Below, one piece after another: positions 9,609 through 22,815 of a DNA stretch of 64,000 bases. The stretch is taken from assembly GCA_963995505.1 (NCBI GenBank), contig OZ023190.1, positions 930,001 to 994,000 on the forward strand. Direction: 5' to 3'. This DNA is from Hypericum androsaemum (Eukaryota; Streptophyta; Magnoliopsida; Malpighiales; Hypericaceae). A program made the translations under genes and the position numbers. The notes beneath the pieces are model-generated. The model was not told the origin of the DNA, ran no database searches, and saw only the letters and a list, made by a program, of their open reading frames with translations. The number at the start of each line of letters is the position of its first letter. The first letter of the stretch is position 1.

Positions 9609-12600
9609 TTAAATATCTAATGCTGAAAAATTATTATCATTTACTTGAACGAATAAATTGTTGATGCGATTTAAAAAATATTGAGAAATTGCCGATGACC
9701 TACGTACCTTGTCGGTATATAGCTGGCGTATGGTGGTGTTGAGGTTACCCTTCCAACGACTTTTGTCTTTGATCCGTGATAGCCACACTTTATTCAGCTT
9801 CGGTGCACTCAAGTACCCAAGAGAGAAGAACTCCATCTGGGGACAATCCTCCGTTATGAGTTGAACCAACAAAGGGAACTCGAAAGTTGAATTATTTTGA
9901 GGGCAGAAGCTCGTGATGCTTCCCAACTTAGAGAGTATGAGGATCTCCAGCTTGTTGAAACATATATTAGCTTGTCCATCAATTATCTCATCCGAAATAG
10001 CAGCTACCTCAGTCAACTTGCCGCAACTGGATACTGTCATCTCTCTAAGCTGCACCAGGCTTGTCATTGTTGAGAATGTAAATAAGCTTACTAAGCTATC
10101 ACACTGCCACACATCCAGGGTCGTTAAGTTGCCGAAGGATGCATATGGCGTCGCCAAATGAATCAAGCTCTTGCACCAGTGTATTTGGAAAGATGTGAAA
10201 TTATTTAGAATGCGGTCCAATTTAGACTGTGGGTTCCAAATATGCTCCAACATATCAAGGTCATGTAGGTGCAGGTGTTGTATCAAAGAGAGTGGCACCG
10301 TCTCTTTCTTCTCATCAAGAATTTCGCAAGTGAAAATCTCCACAAAATCACTGCGGGAAACTTCAAGCTTTTCAAGATTTGGGAACCTCTCCAAGATGTT
10401 TGTCGGGAACTTAGCTGATTCGCCGTCGAAACCATAAAATTCAACAACTTTTAGCGTAGATGATAATACACCAGTCAACTCTAGTTTTTGTATCATCTGT
10501 AGATGCTGGTCACTGAGAGACACCGACTTGAATTTGCTAAATGCCTATATACAATACAAAGCACAAGTTAAAATCTCTAACAATAAATAAATGCCGAATT
10601 AATTTCTACAGTCAATTGACAAAAGGAGTAGTGAGGATTTGAGATTATGATCAAATAGTAAAACATCTGCTTAACAAATAGAGAAAAGTCAACTTTAGTA
10701 TTCTGAGATATCGCGAAAAATTACTTAATGTGTTTTAAATCTCATCAATTGAGTCAAACTTATACTAACTAAAATCAATTAGATGCCCCAGAAACTGTCC
10801 GGACCCTGCCCCCGCCATGTGCATCAGCCACATCTGATTTTATTGATGACGTAGTGGTATCTGGACTCTCTCTTCCCCTCTCTCCTCCTCCCCCTTTCTC
10901 TTCATTAATACACAGGTGGTATCCATTCTTTAAAAAAAATTGACTAACTGAATCATGTACATTTCATTTCAAGTAGAAAGCTTGAATTTTAAGGTTCAAA
11001 AGTGGAGAATAAAGGTAAGTGAATTTAAGTGAATGTATTTGACTAACTTAAAAGTCTAGCTTCTCTATTATCATAAAAGATTTAATTCTTCTGTGAATAC
11101 CAAGTTATTCTAGAAATTTCAAGTGAACATAGATATTGGAATGAACTTTGACATGCAACATAGGATAAAAGAAAAATACCTGCTCAAATGAAAATAATGG
11201 TTCTTCTGGAACATGTGATGCTTTGTCAAGTTCCGACTTGAAGACCTCCAGTAATGGACATCTAACAATGGCCGCGTGTTTTAGTGCTGGCCAATCTATA
11301 ATGTGTTGGCCCGGGTAAAAACTACCCAACCTTGGACAACTGTAGAGCACAATTCGCTGAATATTGGGAAATACAAAGGTAGCATACACCTCTTGCTGGT
11401 GTCTTTCCTCCTTGTAAATGATCTGCTCCAAACTTTTACACAGGCCCAACCAGAAAACTTCTAGTCGTGGAAGTTTTTGGGCTACCGAAGCTGGAAGTAC
11501 GCCATCCAAACTTGAACAGGTTTGAAAACTTAATTGGCATAGGTTTTGAAATGAGAGGATCCCATGTGGATCTCCATGCCAAACATGCTTTAGATTTGGG
11601 AGGTCCCATACTCTCATATCGGTGAGCATGCTAATTCTCTCGGGATACTTGCCCCTTTCATTTATCAGGCCATGAAGATCGAAAACCTCTTCTAGTGAAT
11701 CGCACTCGTCCAATGTTAGTGTTTCAAGTGTGTGGACTTTTCTAAGCATGTTCGAGGAGAATAATTTAGACAAGTTTTTGACTTTCTCTACTCTGAGAAT
11801 CTTCAATTTGGTAAAGGAATCTTGGTGGAGCTCTTCATCCCATAACATTATCAAGCTATCCATGCTTGAAACTGTCATCCCCTCCAAGTTGGGGAACAAC
11901 ACCTACACAATTTGATGAATCAATGATCAACTCATCGCTAAAATATGGAAAACTTATGTTTTTTATGTAGCTCGTTATGATTTCAAAGGTTGTCCGCCAA
12001 GACATCTGCTCACAATAAATGGAACTACGTGGACTATTATTATTATAAACTGGATACTCACCTTGTTATCAAATAGTGATTGGCCACCGGGTTGGTGACT
12101 TGATGATGTGATGAATGTCTTCAACTGAGGGCAATCCCCTATCCATAAGTATTTCAAGTTAGGGCACTCTATGAGGTCACTGGTGCACACCGTCACCAGC
12201 GAATCAAGTTGCTTGAGAGTGAGAGACTCTAGCTTTGGTAAGCATATCTTGTTCTGCTCTCCATGTTTCTGTGGGACAATTATTTCTTGCAAGAGCCGGC
12301 AATTTTGAATCTCAAAACTTTTTAGCTGGACTAGACTATTCACCATTGAAATTGTAAATATATCTTTGATAAACTTGCATCCATCGATTTCTAAGGTGAC
12401 GATGTTTCTAGTGCAAGAATAAAAATCTGAAAATTCACTATTCCACATCTTACGGATCTTGATTGCACAAACTTTCAAATCTTCTATATTCGGAAATACA
12501 ATCTGCAATGAATGTGAAACAAACAAATTTCACATCATTAATTAAGATAAATATTATGTAATTTATTTTTAGCTTTCAATAGAGGGTACTACACATATGG

Positions 12601-15600
12601 ACATCAATTGATCATTATAGGTACATAATTAGATAACTAAATTGTTTCACTTATATAAAAAAAAAGGAAGCAACGATTCAATCCATGAATTTAGTATGTA
12701 TAACAGTATAAGAGAATAAATAAGAGACCACCTTACTCATTCTTGATCTAAAACAGTACGCAAATTTTTTTCTGGTAGAAGAAAGGAGTAAGCAAGTAAC
12801 ATACCTTTTCACTGAAAAATGTCAGGGGAAGCGTGGACCCGTTATGTTGTGAGTCTGAAGCAACTGCATCCTTTCTGGTTTCTGCATCTTCTTTGGTTTC
12901 CTGGATGATCATAGAGGTCAAGATATTATCCAGCCGAGGCAAGTGGTCTAGTGTCAACTTTTGCAGGCGGCTGAGACAAATTTTTTCATCTTTATTAGCT
13001 ACGTCGTCGTCCACGATGAATATTCCTTCCATTTTCTCACAATATGTCACTTCTATATCTTCCAATTTTGAAAGACATCTAGCCACCGATAATGGGAATA
13101 TATTGCTTAGTGCATCACAACTTGATATTGTTATTTGCTTCAGGTTTCCCAAAGACTCCTTTGCGAGTGGACCATTGCAAATCTTCTCCAAATGTTGAGC
13201 GTTGTTGATAACCAACGCCTCGAGCCTCGGGAAGGCAATGTGAGGACCCCTTTGCGCAGAATTTACAACGTACCGAACTTCATGAAAATTCTGCAGTTGG
13301 AGATTTCTCAAGCGATGGCCAAATCCTTCCATATTCAGTTCGGGAATGTCAACATCTTTGACCCTAACTGAATTATCTAGGTGGAGATCGTCAGCTTTCT
13401 TCAACAACACATTCACCTTTTTGAGTACTCGGATGCTTGCATCAAGCTTCACCTTCAATGTAGCCGACACATCATTTTTTCTTGACCAATCCCAGCAATC
13501 ACCAATAACTATGAAGAATCTTTCCAACTTGTCAGAGAACAAGTCATCTGGCAAACTCGTCAAATCGGTGACTCCTATCTCCAAAGTAGTCAACTTTTTC
13601 AACTTCTTCAGCTCGGCCAAATCGGCATTTATTTGTTGGCCATCACTTTTGTCTCTCAACCCCCATTTTGTGAAACTGTCTCTTATGTACAACTCTTCCA
13701 AATGAGTGAGGCATGACAGAACACCAGGCGAGATCTTTTTGAGTTCCATGCATGTTCCCAAATCCAGAAGTTGTAGGCGAGAAAGTTTTCCTATTTCTTT
13801 TGGAAGATGAACAATGTCTGCACCGCTCAAGCTAAGAATCTTTAACTGGATCATTTTTCCGATAGCAGCAACATCTTCTAAGATACAACGATCTAGACAC
13901 AAGGTCTGAAGGTTTGAAAGACGTCGAAGTGAAGAAGGAAATGGTGACAAACGCACCTCTGAGAGATCCATCACTCTAAGTTCTTCAACAGTATCAAAGA
14001 ACATGTCACCTGGGGTACTTGTTGGATGATAAAAGAGGAATACCTTGAGGTTAGGACATTCAAGTCTGGTGGGAAGATCGGGCAATTGGCAGTAGCGGAG
14101 GGAAATGTCAGTTAATTGTTCAAGTGCATGTTTGTCAGGCCATTCTTCAACCACAGAATAATCCACTGGAGAAAACACATGATCTGAGTACCCCCTGGCA
14201 AAGCTATGAACAACATCATGCATTATGAAATGCTCGTGGTCGTCACCTTCCAGCAACAAACAAGAGCTCGTGAGGTCACCCAACAACTTAAGCACTCTAC
14301 TTCTGGTTGCTTTTACCGTCGAGCAGTCCTTGAACAAACTTAGGCCTGCTAAATATTTGACCATATCCCCAGTATGAATGTTGTGTGGCTTGAAGAGACC
14401 ACAAAACAGAAACAAAGTCATTTGGTCTGCACCAAGATGACTGCAACTTAACTCAAGGGCTGAGTAAGCTAGTGCTTTTGAGCTATCCCCGTCCTTCAGC
14501 AGCCCAGATTGCAGCCGGTTCAAAGCATCTTCCCACACAGGCAATGGTTTGTCCTTCAATGCGGTTGCTACCGGTAGCACCAGAATAGGCAAACCTCCAC
14601 ATCTATTCACGATGTGAGTAGCTACATTGTGGAGAACTTGATCATCTTCCGGTATATCACCCACCATCTTCTGAAATAACTCCCATGCCTCATCATCCCT
14701 CAAGACGTTGAGCCGAAATTGTTTTTGTTTTTGCACAGCCATTTGAGAAACCACGGCTTCGTCCCTGGTCGTAACCAAGACAGTGCACCGGTTCGTGTCG
14801 CCACCAATTGGGATGCCGACCTTCTTCAAGTCAATAGAATCCCACACATCATCAAGTATCACCAGAACACTCTTCTCCTGAAGCAGCCTTTTGTTCAGCA
14901 GAGTTGCTCTTAGCTCAGCAGAATCAAGGCACTCCACTTCCTTCTTAATCTGCAACCACTCGGCAACTCTTTCCTGGATAGTCTTGACATCTGCTTTCGG
15001 GTGCACTTCCGCTGTAACCACCAGCTGAAAAACACCTTCCGCCTTCATCCGTTGGCCGACTTCTTTAGCAAGAGTAGTCTTTCCGACACCACCTAAACCC
15101 CACACCCCAATAAGGTCGGCATCTCTGTTTCTCAAGGCCTCCATGATGGAGTTGAGAGTGGACTCTCTCGATCCAAATGCATCAAAATCATCAGAAGGCA
15201 ACACTTGACGATGCAACGGCACACGATAGCTGACCCGGTCAAACTTGTTGCCCTTCTCGGCCAGCACCGGGATGGAAGGAGCCTCCAACTTGGCCCGCTT
15301 GCTCAACTTGTAGCGGTTCTTGAAATTGGGGAGCCGTCCGGAGCAGCAAGTCTTGTTGGCCATGCCGTCATCTGCGAGGATGCTCTCAACCCTGAGGATG
15401 ACTTCGTCGGCGCGTGAAATCCACGTGAGGACGTCGCCTTCGATCTCCTCCAGTCCCCTAGTAGCCTCGTCGACTAGGTGGGCCACCCGAGCTTTGGAAT
15501 TCTGGAGATCACGGAGATTATCCCTGAGGTTGGTCATGTTGTCGCGGTAGTCAAGCACGTAACGGAATTGCTGCAAAGTGCCATCCACCACAGCAGTTGC

Positions 15601-15645
15601 TGCTCTGTCGGCTAGTGACGTCCCCACAGAAGCAGCAATCTCCAT
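9609..15645 (-). CDS. CC-NB-LRR disease resistance protein (At4g27190-like), four exons
   Basis: Exons on the minus strand: 15645-12805, 12502-12062, 11902-11180, 10544-9609; all junctions are GT..AG in phase 0, giving 1,646 residues. Family role: intracellular immune receptor that senses pathogen effectors and switches on ATP binding. Visible: coiled-coil-type N-terminus (1-150); P-loop GLGGVGKTT (about 183-191); kinase-2 VLVILDDVWDS; RNBS-B TVLVTTRDE; GLPL as CGGLPILVLP; MHD as FIMHDVVHSFA; then irregular leucine-rich repeats through the other exons. The start chosen is the second in-frame ATG (MEIAASVGTS), which fits the family N-terminus; an ATG ten codons upstream is possible. No frameshift or stop was seen. 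A good donor (GACAAG/gtacgt, about 9709) could splice away the last 33 residues of exon 4 to a further exon I could not identify. Intron 3 holds a decayed Mutator-like element. Length and intact motifs suggest a functional gene. Confidence 0.9.
10681..10935. mobile_element. Decayed Mutator-like fold-back element in NB-LRR intron 3
   Basis: Starts GAGAAAAGTCAACTTTAGTA and continues with CTCATCAATTGAGTCAAACT and AACTAAAATCAATTAGATGC, a diverged version of the left arm of the elements at 24,225 and 62,119. It then has a CCGGACCCTGCCC stretch and a C/T-rich core (CTCTCTTCCCCTCTCTCCTCC). The right arm is poorly preserved, so the end is approximate. Confidence 0.55.
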
Positions 15646-17153
15646 CTTATAAACCAACAAAGAAACAAGGAACAAAGCTAAAGCCTCTCTCTCTCTCTCT
15701 TATTTTCTTTTTGTCAATGGAATTCGGTACAGGAAATAAGCTAAGGTGAGAAGTGCTGGATGTACAATATATCCAAGAGAGGGATGTTTTTAATTATGAA
15801 AAACAGAGATGAGAGAGGATCAACTAGGCACATATTATTTGAAAGGACGTCTAAGAGTAAATATTTTAAACTGTAATAACAGTCGATTTTAATAAAGTCG
15901 TAACGTGGTTTCCGATTGGCGAATCTCAACATGTGAATGACAATATAGTATTTTGCGGACATTTTTCCGAGTCGCGCGGGGTGCCAGCTTTTTTTTCGAA
16001 AGGTGTGCCAGCTTTATTATATTTTAGTGCCACTAGTCGTAAATCTTATCTTTTATTTATTGTTTCTTCGAGGTTTATATACAATTGTCCTCTCTATGCG
16101 GAAATTAATTATGCCAACTAGCTTGGAGGACAGCATGGAAAGAGAGAGTAAATATATTATTACCGGTAACGTGAGGGCTATTAAATAAAAGAAAACAATG
16201 AGACCTGCCAACCACTATCACCTTGTCATAAAAAAATGACTCATACAATTTCGAATAATAGGATTAAAACTTTTTTGAATTAATCACTCGTATTTGAAAG
16301 AACGAACTAGTCCCTCGTATAGGATAAGAATGACTCATCCTTGGATGCTTTTTCTAGTTGACTTTCAGGCAATTCTTTTTAAAATTCTGATTTTACCCCT
16401 TCCTCGAGGAGTTCTTGGATGTATTTTCAACAAACCATTTTATCATAATTAAGCAAACTATAGCATATTTTGAAAAAATCAAGATCGTTTGAATAATGAG
16501 TATGAAAATTATTTCTCGAGTCTTTCTTTAGTTTATTCAGCTGTTGTCTGTAATGTCGAAGAGACTTTAATGTAAATGCATGCATAGTCCTGCAAATGGA
16601 TTTGCGTCATTGTCAGAGTAATTTATTTAATGTTGGCTGCAATATTATGAACCAATCAAATTTTTGACGAATAATAAACGAATCTAGGAAAATATGAAAT
16701 TTCGATATTAAAAAAAAACATATCTTAGTTCCATTTTAAACTGGGATCTACTGAAACTAACTGCCATGTCCAGAGATGTGGACGGGCACTTCAGTTCAGA
16801 ATGTCCCAGATTATGCTTTAATTGGATTCAAGAGAAAAAGAAAAGAGAGAAAATTGCACTTCTTTTTATTTGAGGAAAATCATTGGTCTAACCACTAGTT
16901 AAATTAAAATTAATAGAATAAAAAGGAGAGAATTTAACGTTTTAAATTTGATTGTTTAATTCTTAAGTCTAACCACCTGCTGAGATTTTTTTTGAATAAG
17001 AGAAAGCCTAAGGTTTGTTGTATGTTAATGGAATATATTCACTTGGCATATCAAAAAAGCTCAAGAAGTACCATGCCATCACATCTTAACCTAAAAATTC
17101 ATTGTCCTAAAAATTCATGACCTAAAAATTCATAGTCAATGAAAAAAAGAGCA
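15646..17153. other. NB-LRR upstream region, otherwise no gene
   Basis: Contains the presumed promoter and 5' leader of the NB-LRR gene on the minus strand. A (CT)n run at 15,686-15,700 lies about 45 bp upstream of its start codon and is a common plant leader feature. The remainder is AT-rich, with only short uninformative frames. Confidence 0.5.
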
Positions 17154-18653
17154 TTAAAGCAAGATGTGATCTTGTTGCCAAGCAATCTCATCAAAACCTA
17201 ACTTTGATTGGATCATTACCTGAGTTAGCATGGATTCCATTCCCAAGAAACATTCAGGAGAGGTTGAAGCACCAAGAGAAGCGTCAAGGGTCCTGCCAGC
17301 GGCCAGACAAGGAAAATCAAAGAGTGTTTGATACAAGGACAGAGAAAGTAGAATTGATGGCAAGGGGCTAACTGATAACAAGACTTCTTGTCGATTTTCA
17401 AGAAGTAAGATTCTTCTAGACACAGACCTGTAAAAAGCCAAGAAATGGTAATTCCAGAAAAGAGGACGGAACAGAACCAGCTTCACATATCTAACTTCCG
17501 TGCATAGCGGATTACATACGAAAAGGATATCCAATAAGAATCAACCTCAACAATTTGTGACCTGGACCCAGTTAACATGTGAAGTTCAACTGCTTGTTCC
17601 TTAAGCTCAGATCCACCGTCAAAGCTACTCAAACCAAACCACAATATTCCTATACGAAGATAAAAATGAACTCAAAAGTCATATTAACCAACAACTCAAA
17701 CTGCCAAAGTTTGTAAGGAAAATAAGTGAGATAAATCAGGCAATCACCATGCACTGAATAGCAGTAGACTCCAACTTTACCAAAACTTTCAGGATCCACA
17801 AGGATATTTTCTACCTAGAGGACAATGATATTAAGAGCTACATAGGAGGTGAGAATAAACACTGCTTCAAGGATAATAATAATAACAATACCAGTAAATC
17901 ATATGTGACATTAGATGCAATCTGAGATGGCTTAATAACGGTATCAGGAAGTTCGAATTGCATGACTTGAAGAGACTCTGGAACCTGAAGTAAAGACAAT
18001 TGCACAGGTCAAAACTGAACCGGTACAAAACTTTCGGAAAGAAACTGATACAAAACTGAAGAGAGTCAATAATACCTTGCTTTTGCTAATTGATTGGGTT
18101 GCACCATCAATAAAGATGTGAAAAACTCTGGTTAAGAATTTTAATTATTGAACAAAGAAAAAAAAGCTCAGAAAGATTGAGTTATAACCGGAACCCGATT
18201 TCTTAATCAGTAAAACTATGGAAACAAAGCCAGAAAGAAACCTAATGAAGAGACCTCTGATGTTACTGGTTCCACGAAACAAACACCAGTCAGTCCCATA
18301 CTAGAAGAAGAAGAAGCAGTTTCAATTACCATTGCATGTCTAGACAGCCAGGCATATGATTACTTAGAAAACCAAACAGCGCAATTACATACGGCTTACT
18401 AACCCCTGCCCTGGAGGCGATAACGGTTGGGCCTCGTTGGGAGACGGGCCAGACGGGGAAAGGTAGGCCCCTACGGTTAGGGTTAGCCTAGGGGTAAGGG
18501 GGAGAAATAGGGGAATTGGAATTAATTAAGAGGCTACCAGCGGAACAGAGTACCTGAGAATCTCGGTTGTAGTCCCTCCAAGGCCCGCTTCAGCAGCTCC
18601 ACGTCATCCGTCGTCAATATCAGCGTCTCGTACTCTCCCGAAACGACGGCGTC
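17154..18653 (-). CDS. Unrecognised six-exon gene, 5' end unresolved
   Basis: Minus-strand exons 18653-18554 (open to the left), 18125-18076, 17984-17892, 17814-17748, 17649-17520 and 17427-17154. Every junction has GT..AG and the phases fit without a stop, giving about 237 residues; chance agreement over five introns is unlikely. The protein begins VVSGEYETLILTTDDVELL, continues FHIFIDGATQSISKSK, ELPDTVIKPSQIASNVTYD, GKVGVYCYSVHG, WFGLSSFDGGSELKEQ, LLLENRQEVLLSVSPLPS and ends QQDHILL. I do not recognise the family and propose no function. No in-frame ATG occurs in exon 1; the frame is closed upstream by TGA, so translation may start in a missed upstream exon, at the internal Met of exon 3, or not at all. 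Intron 1 contains sequence shared with repeats R1 and R2. Confidence 0.65.
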
Positions 18654-19493
18654 TCACTGTGCTTGGTTCTATTGGCTTTTAGGCGGGACTATTAGGAGTT
18701 TGTGAGTGAATCTACCGCCATGGGATTTCGGTTGATTCATATCGGACAATGGAATTGAATAATTGGATTTTCCCAATTATTATATTATAATATTAATTGG
18801 TATTCAATTTGTAAATATGAATTTGAATTTGATGAATCGGTGGAATCAAATCATATGTTCGACCATTGGAATCAAATCCGAATCGCCTATCCGTTGCATT
18901 ATGAACAGACCTCCAAAACTATGGGCTCGAGCCAAATACGTTCCGGACCAAATCCCGGTCCAAACACGGCCCATTGGAAAAGCTCACTTTTGAACATTTT
19001 TTGATAATAATATTACAAAGTACAATTACATTAAAAATTGAAAAATAAATTAAAAAGCATGAAAAAAAAATCATATGATTTGTTTCGGGAAAATTTTTAA
19101 ATCAGCATTTTTCCTATTTATGCCCGTGATCATTTTGTCCGAAAAACTGCAAGCAGTAGCGTGCAAGTTCATCAAACCACCTTTACTAATTAAGGAATTA
19201 TACCTTTTTCGGTTCCTTTCTCTAAACTAGTAGCGTACATGCCTGTGAAAGATGCAGTACGTACAGAAGCATATCCATGTTGAGAGAGAGAGAGACCATC
19301 TCTTAAATATTAGGATGCAAACTAGTTGAGGACAAACTAGTTTCACGAAATATGTATGAAGTTCTTTTCCTTTCCAGAAGTTCATTAATCACGAAAAATA
19401 ACTCCAGTCCAAACTTTATTCAAGCACAAAGAAGAACAAGGCTTTGATCATTGTGTTCGCTGCTTAATAAATTGTTGGACTATACAATGACAA
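18654..19493. other. Intergenic, no gene seen
   Basis: Holds the upstream region of the unknown gene and the 3' region of the phosphatase gene. A TTTATT at about 19,416 would read AATAAA on the minus strand and could be a polyadenylation signal for the phosphatase. A short GA run lies near 19,281-19,292. Nothing else is recognised. Confidence 0.5.
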
Positions 19494-22400
19494 TCATTCA
19501 GAGCTCATAGAGACATCATTCGCGAGCGGCAATCCAAACAAGGGACTCCTCAGTCGATGCTTCTTCAATTTTCTTCGTCTCAGATTCCGTCCCCTGCAGT
19601 GTAATTCATCAGTTAAAAGCCAAAACGTGATTGATTTTTCGTGCCTGACCTTGTTGGTTCTGTTAAGAAGATATTTGATGACTAGGAATTTTGCAGAAGA
19701 ACATCAATGCAAAAGATCGATAAGACTATGAACTATCCATAATTTCTCTGCAAATTACAGGGTGGATGTTGGATGTATAAAGGAGAAAGGGAGAATACAG
19801 CACGTACCAATACTGGTTGTGTAAGAAGAACGTGTCTGTAGCCACCTTTTTCCCATCATCGTTGCGGTTCCAATGGTACAACGCATGTGTTCTGTTCATT
19901 ATCTCCAAGGTAGAGTGCCCGTAACTGGCTTCTCTAAATGCAGAATAATCCGGTTGTGGATCTCTAAACCTGTCAAAGAACATATACCCGTAATGGCCCA
20001 TTGATCAGTTTTGCTAATAAGATATATGGATTAAATAAGTTCGCATTTTGAAGCAACATTTCCTTTGATTATATAACCTTCCAAGAGTTCCTGGTTTTGC
20101 CTTAATTTTCGGGTGTGATGGAGAAGACCACTAATTGATTTACCTTGAAGCAAGACCTTCTTGATTTCCTCCATCTCCAACTGTAATGTAAACAGGAGCG
20201 GATTTGTCCGCTACAGGGTAACGTTCACCTTCGGATATATTGTAGTGTATATTTGACACCCGATACTGGTATTGCAGAGAAATCAAAAAGAAAATAATCA
20301 TTAGGAAGTATATAACAGCATGGAAAATGGAAAATATCAACCAAGAAGAAGGCTGGAGAAAATATCATACATCCTCCTTGAATAGAAAAATTTGTAGAAA
20401 GGTGACCATACCGATCTTTCATACGCATGGACATGGCCTGCAAAGATTACATCAACCTTATGCTTGATGAACCACTCCTCGAGGGCAGCTCGCATACTTT
20501 CCCCTTCCATGAAATGTGCCTCATTTGTGTTGTATAGCGGCACATGCATCAGAACAATGAGCCAAGGCGTCTTCTCCCTGTCTACCCTTTTTAGTTCCTC
20601 TCGAAGCCATACCCACTGAGGTGTGTACTTCACTGGTCACAAATTAGACCAATCTTGAGACGGTGTTTCCACAAGGGAGCAGTGCATGTACCATGAACAC
20701 GGATAACAAATTTAAAAGCTACCGACATGTGCCCGTGGAAGGATTGCAAATATAATGGCATAATGGGCATGTTCTGAGAGGGAGAAATGTTTAAGGGCTT
20801 CAATGGATGCTGATTCAGTTAATTACAGCAACCTTTACTAGAATTCCACCCTGATTTTCCTACTTCAATATTTGGAACTGAGAACTTCACAAGATGCAGT
20901 TGAGATGTATCATAGTCTCAAATGATAAGGAGTTGAATGCAGCTCTTTTAACCCACTTTGTTATGCATCCAGTATTGCAAATAAGTGTGTGAAGAAGTTG
21001 CTGGTGTTATTCCGGGAATAAGACTTACCAAATGGAGAATAGCTGGACAGGACAATTATATGAGCAGATGCACGTCGAACAGCATACCAGAGAGGACTGC
21101 TGCTTTCGGAGGCCAGGTGTGCGGTAGGGTACCGGTAAAGGAAATTTTTGAATGGTACAACTTCTCCCTATAAAATGTATGCAGTCGGAATAGCAATGCA
21201 TTAGTCTTGAAGCTCAATGGAAAATATAAGTAGAAAGTTCAGTTCATTTTTTCATATCTCATGGGATGTTCCTGATGTGCCAATTAGAAAATCATATTTG
21301 ATGTACTCGCCCTCTTCGGTAAAGTATGACATAGAAAAGTAGTAGAGTAAATCTCATCTTTGTGATGAAGATTTTACCAATCTGTATCATCCTTATATTC
21401 TTTAATGTCAAATGAAAAGGACGTTGATTCAACTAAGAACACGAAGACCCAAAAGAAACAGAACGTAAAAGAAACTCAGGAGACCCAAAATACTAGCAAC
21501 TTAACACTTAGCAACCATCATTTACCATGTAGGGCATGTACTCTATTTCATGGTTTCCAGCAGACCAAATCCAAGGCTGATATGCTGCACTTCGTTCAAC
21601 GAAGCGACCCCATGTATCCCACCTTGTCCCGACATCATTATACTGATACCTGTCCGCATAAGAAAGATCTCCAACAAACAATACAGTATCTGCTCCACTC
21701 TGCATATAGTGCTCAAGGGTAGACAGAGAATTGAAGGTCTGGCCCAAGTCACCTGGAAGGAGTTGAGAGCGACTTTTTAATGGTATAGAAATTCACATGT
21801 TCAAGCTACGGAAAACAGCCTAGATGCAATATTACAATGGTATAGAAATTCACATGTCAAGTGCCTTGCTTTGAATATAACTGAAGACTCACCAATTATT
21901 CCAAATTTGTATGATGCGTTAGGACTAATCTCTGGAGGTGTTTTGAACCAAAATTCTCGAGAAGAATCGCCGCTGCCAATCTTGTAATAGTACTTGGTGC
22001 TATGCTACATCAGAAGAAAAACAAATGATCACTCAAGGAAGCAAAAAATGAAGGTCAAAATCGAAAGCTCAAAAACAGTATGTGGAGCTATTGCTGGCTG
22101 TAAAGGGGAGGAAAAGCAATTCATGAATTCCAAATTGCACAAGGTAGAAAGATGGATCACCTCAAGTCCATCAACAAGACACTGGTGAATGCATCCAGAT
22201 TTGTATTTATAGAAAGTATAGTTTGTCGCGAACCCTTCTGCACTAAACTCGTACTTCCCCTTTAATGTTCCATAAAGAACCTTACTTTCTCCAGCTTCAT
22301 TAGGTGTTACCCATGAGATAATGACTGCCTTCCCGTCATAGTCCCCTTGAGTAATATGAACCTACATTATAGGCAATAGAAAGGAAAGTTCGGCAAACAA

Positions 22401-22815
22401 GGAAGGGGAAAGGAAATAAGCGATGAGAGAAACAAAAATGCAACTACCACCAAGTCGAGCTGCTAAATAACCTCGACATTTGAAAGACAAACATACACAT
22501 TAGCTTATCAACATAAGATCCATGCATAAGGAAACAAAGAAGTCATCGATCCGTAATCGAATATACATATGATGGAGCAGAAGGAAGCATGCATATATAA
22601 TGTAAACAAATTAAACTGCTTACTTGTTGCGGTGCATTATGGCCCTTTGGAACTGCAAAAGCATCATTATCAATAGGGATATCAATCGACGGCCACTCTG
22701 ACCGAACGAAACTACTTGTGATCCCCGCCTTCCCAAGACACACAAGGCTTGCAAACAAAATGACTGCGAATATAAATTGGTGCAGCAAGGACTGCATCTT
22801 GTTAAACCCTGGCAT
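19494..22815 (-). CDS. Purple acid phosphatase (high-molecular-weight plant type), nine coding exons
   Basis: Minus-strand exons: 22815-22624, 22361-22161, 22004-21893, 21752-21526, 21167-21029, 20632-20412, 20265-20144, 19969-19808, 19593-19494; all GT..AG with agreeing phases, 491 residues. Secreted binuclear metallo-phosphatase that hydrolyses phosphate esters, usually in wall or vacuole for phosphate recovery. All five metal-ligand motifs are present: [26 protein letters not shown] and [10 protein letters not shown] signal peptide is visible ([20 protein letters not shown] after MPGFNK). N-glycosylation sites include NYT, NAS and NRT. The fibronectin-like N-domain has QVHITQG and VIISWVTP. 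The C-terminus is basic ([16 protein letters not shown]). Length matches plant PAPs of the PAP12/PAP26 class (about 470-490). The intact gene is probably the parent of, or sister to, the two remnants at 6.5-8.1 kb. Confidence 0.93.

Noticed and set aside
13135..13371. Plus-strand frames within the NB-LRR gene (12,833-15,550)
   Set aside because: They are antisense shadows of the minus-strand NB-LRR coding exon, with no domain of their own.
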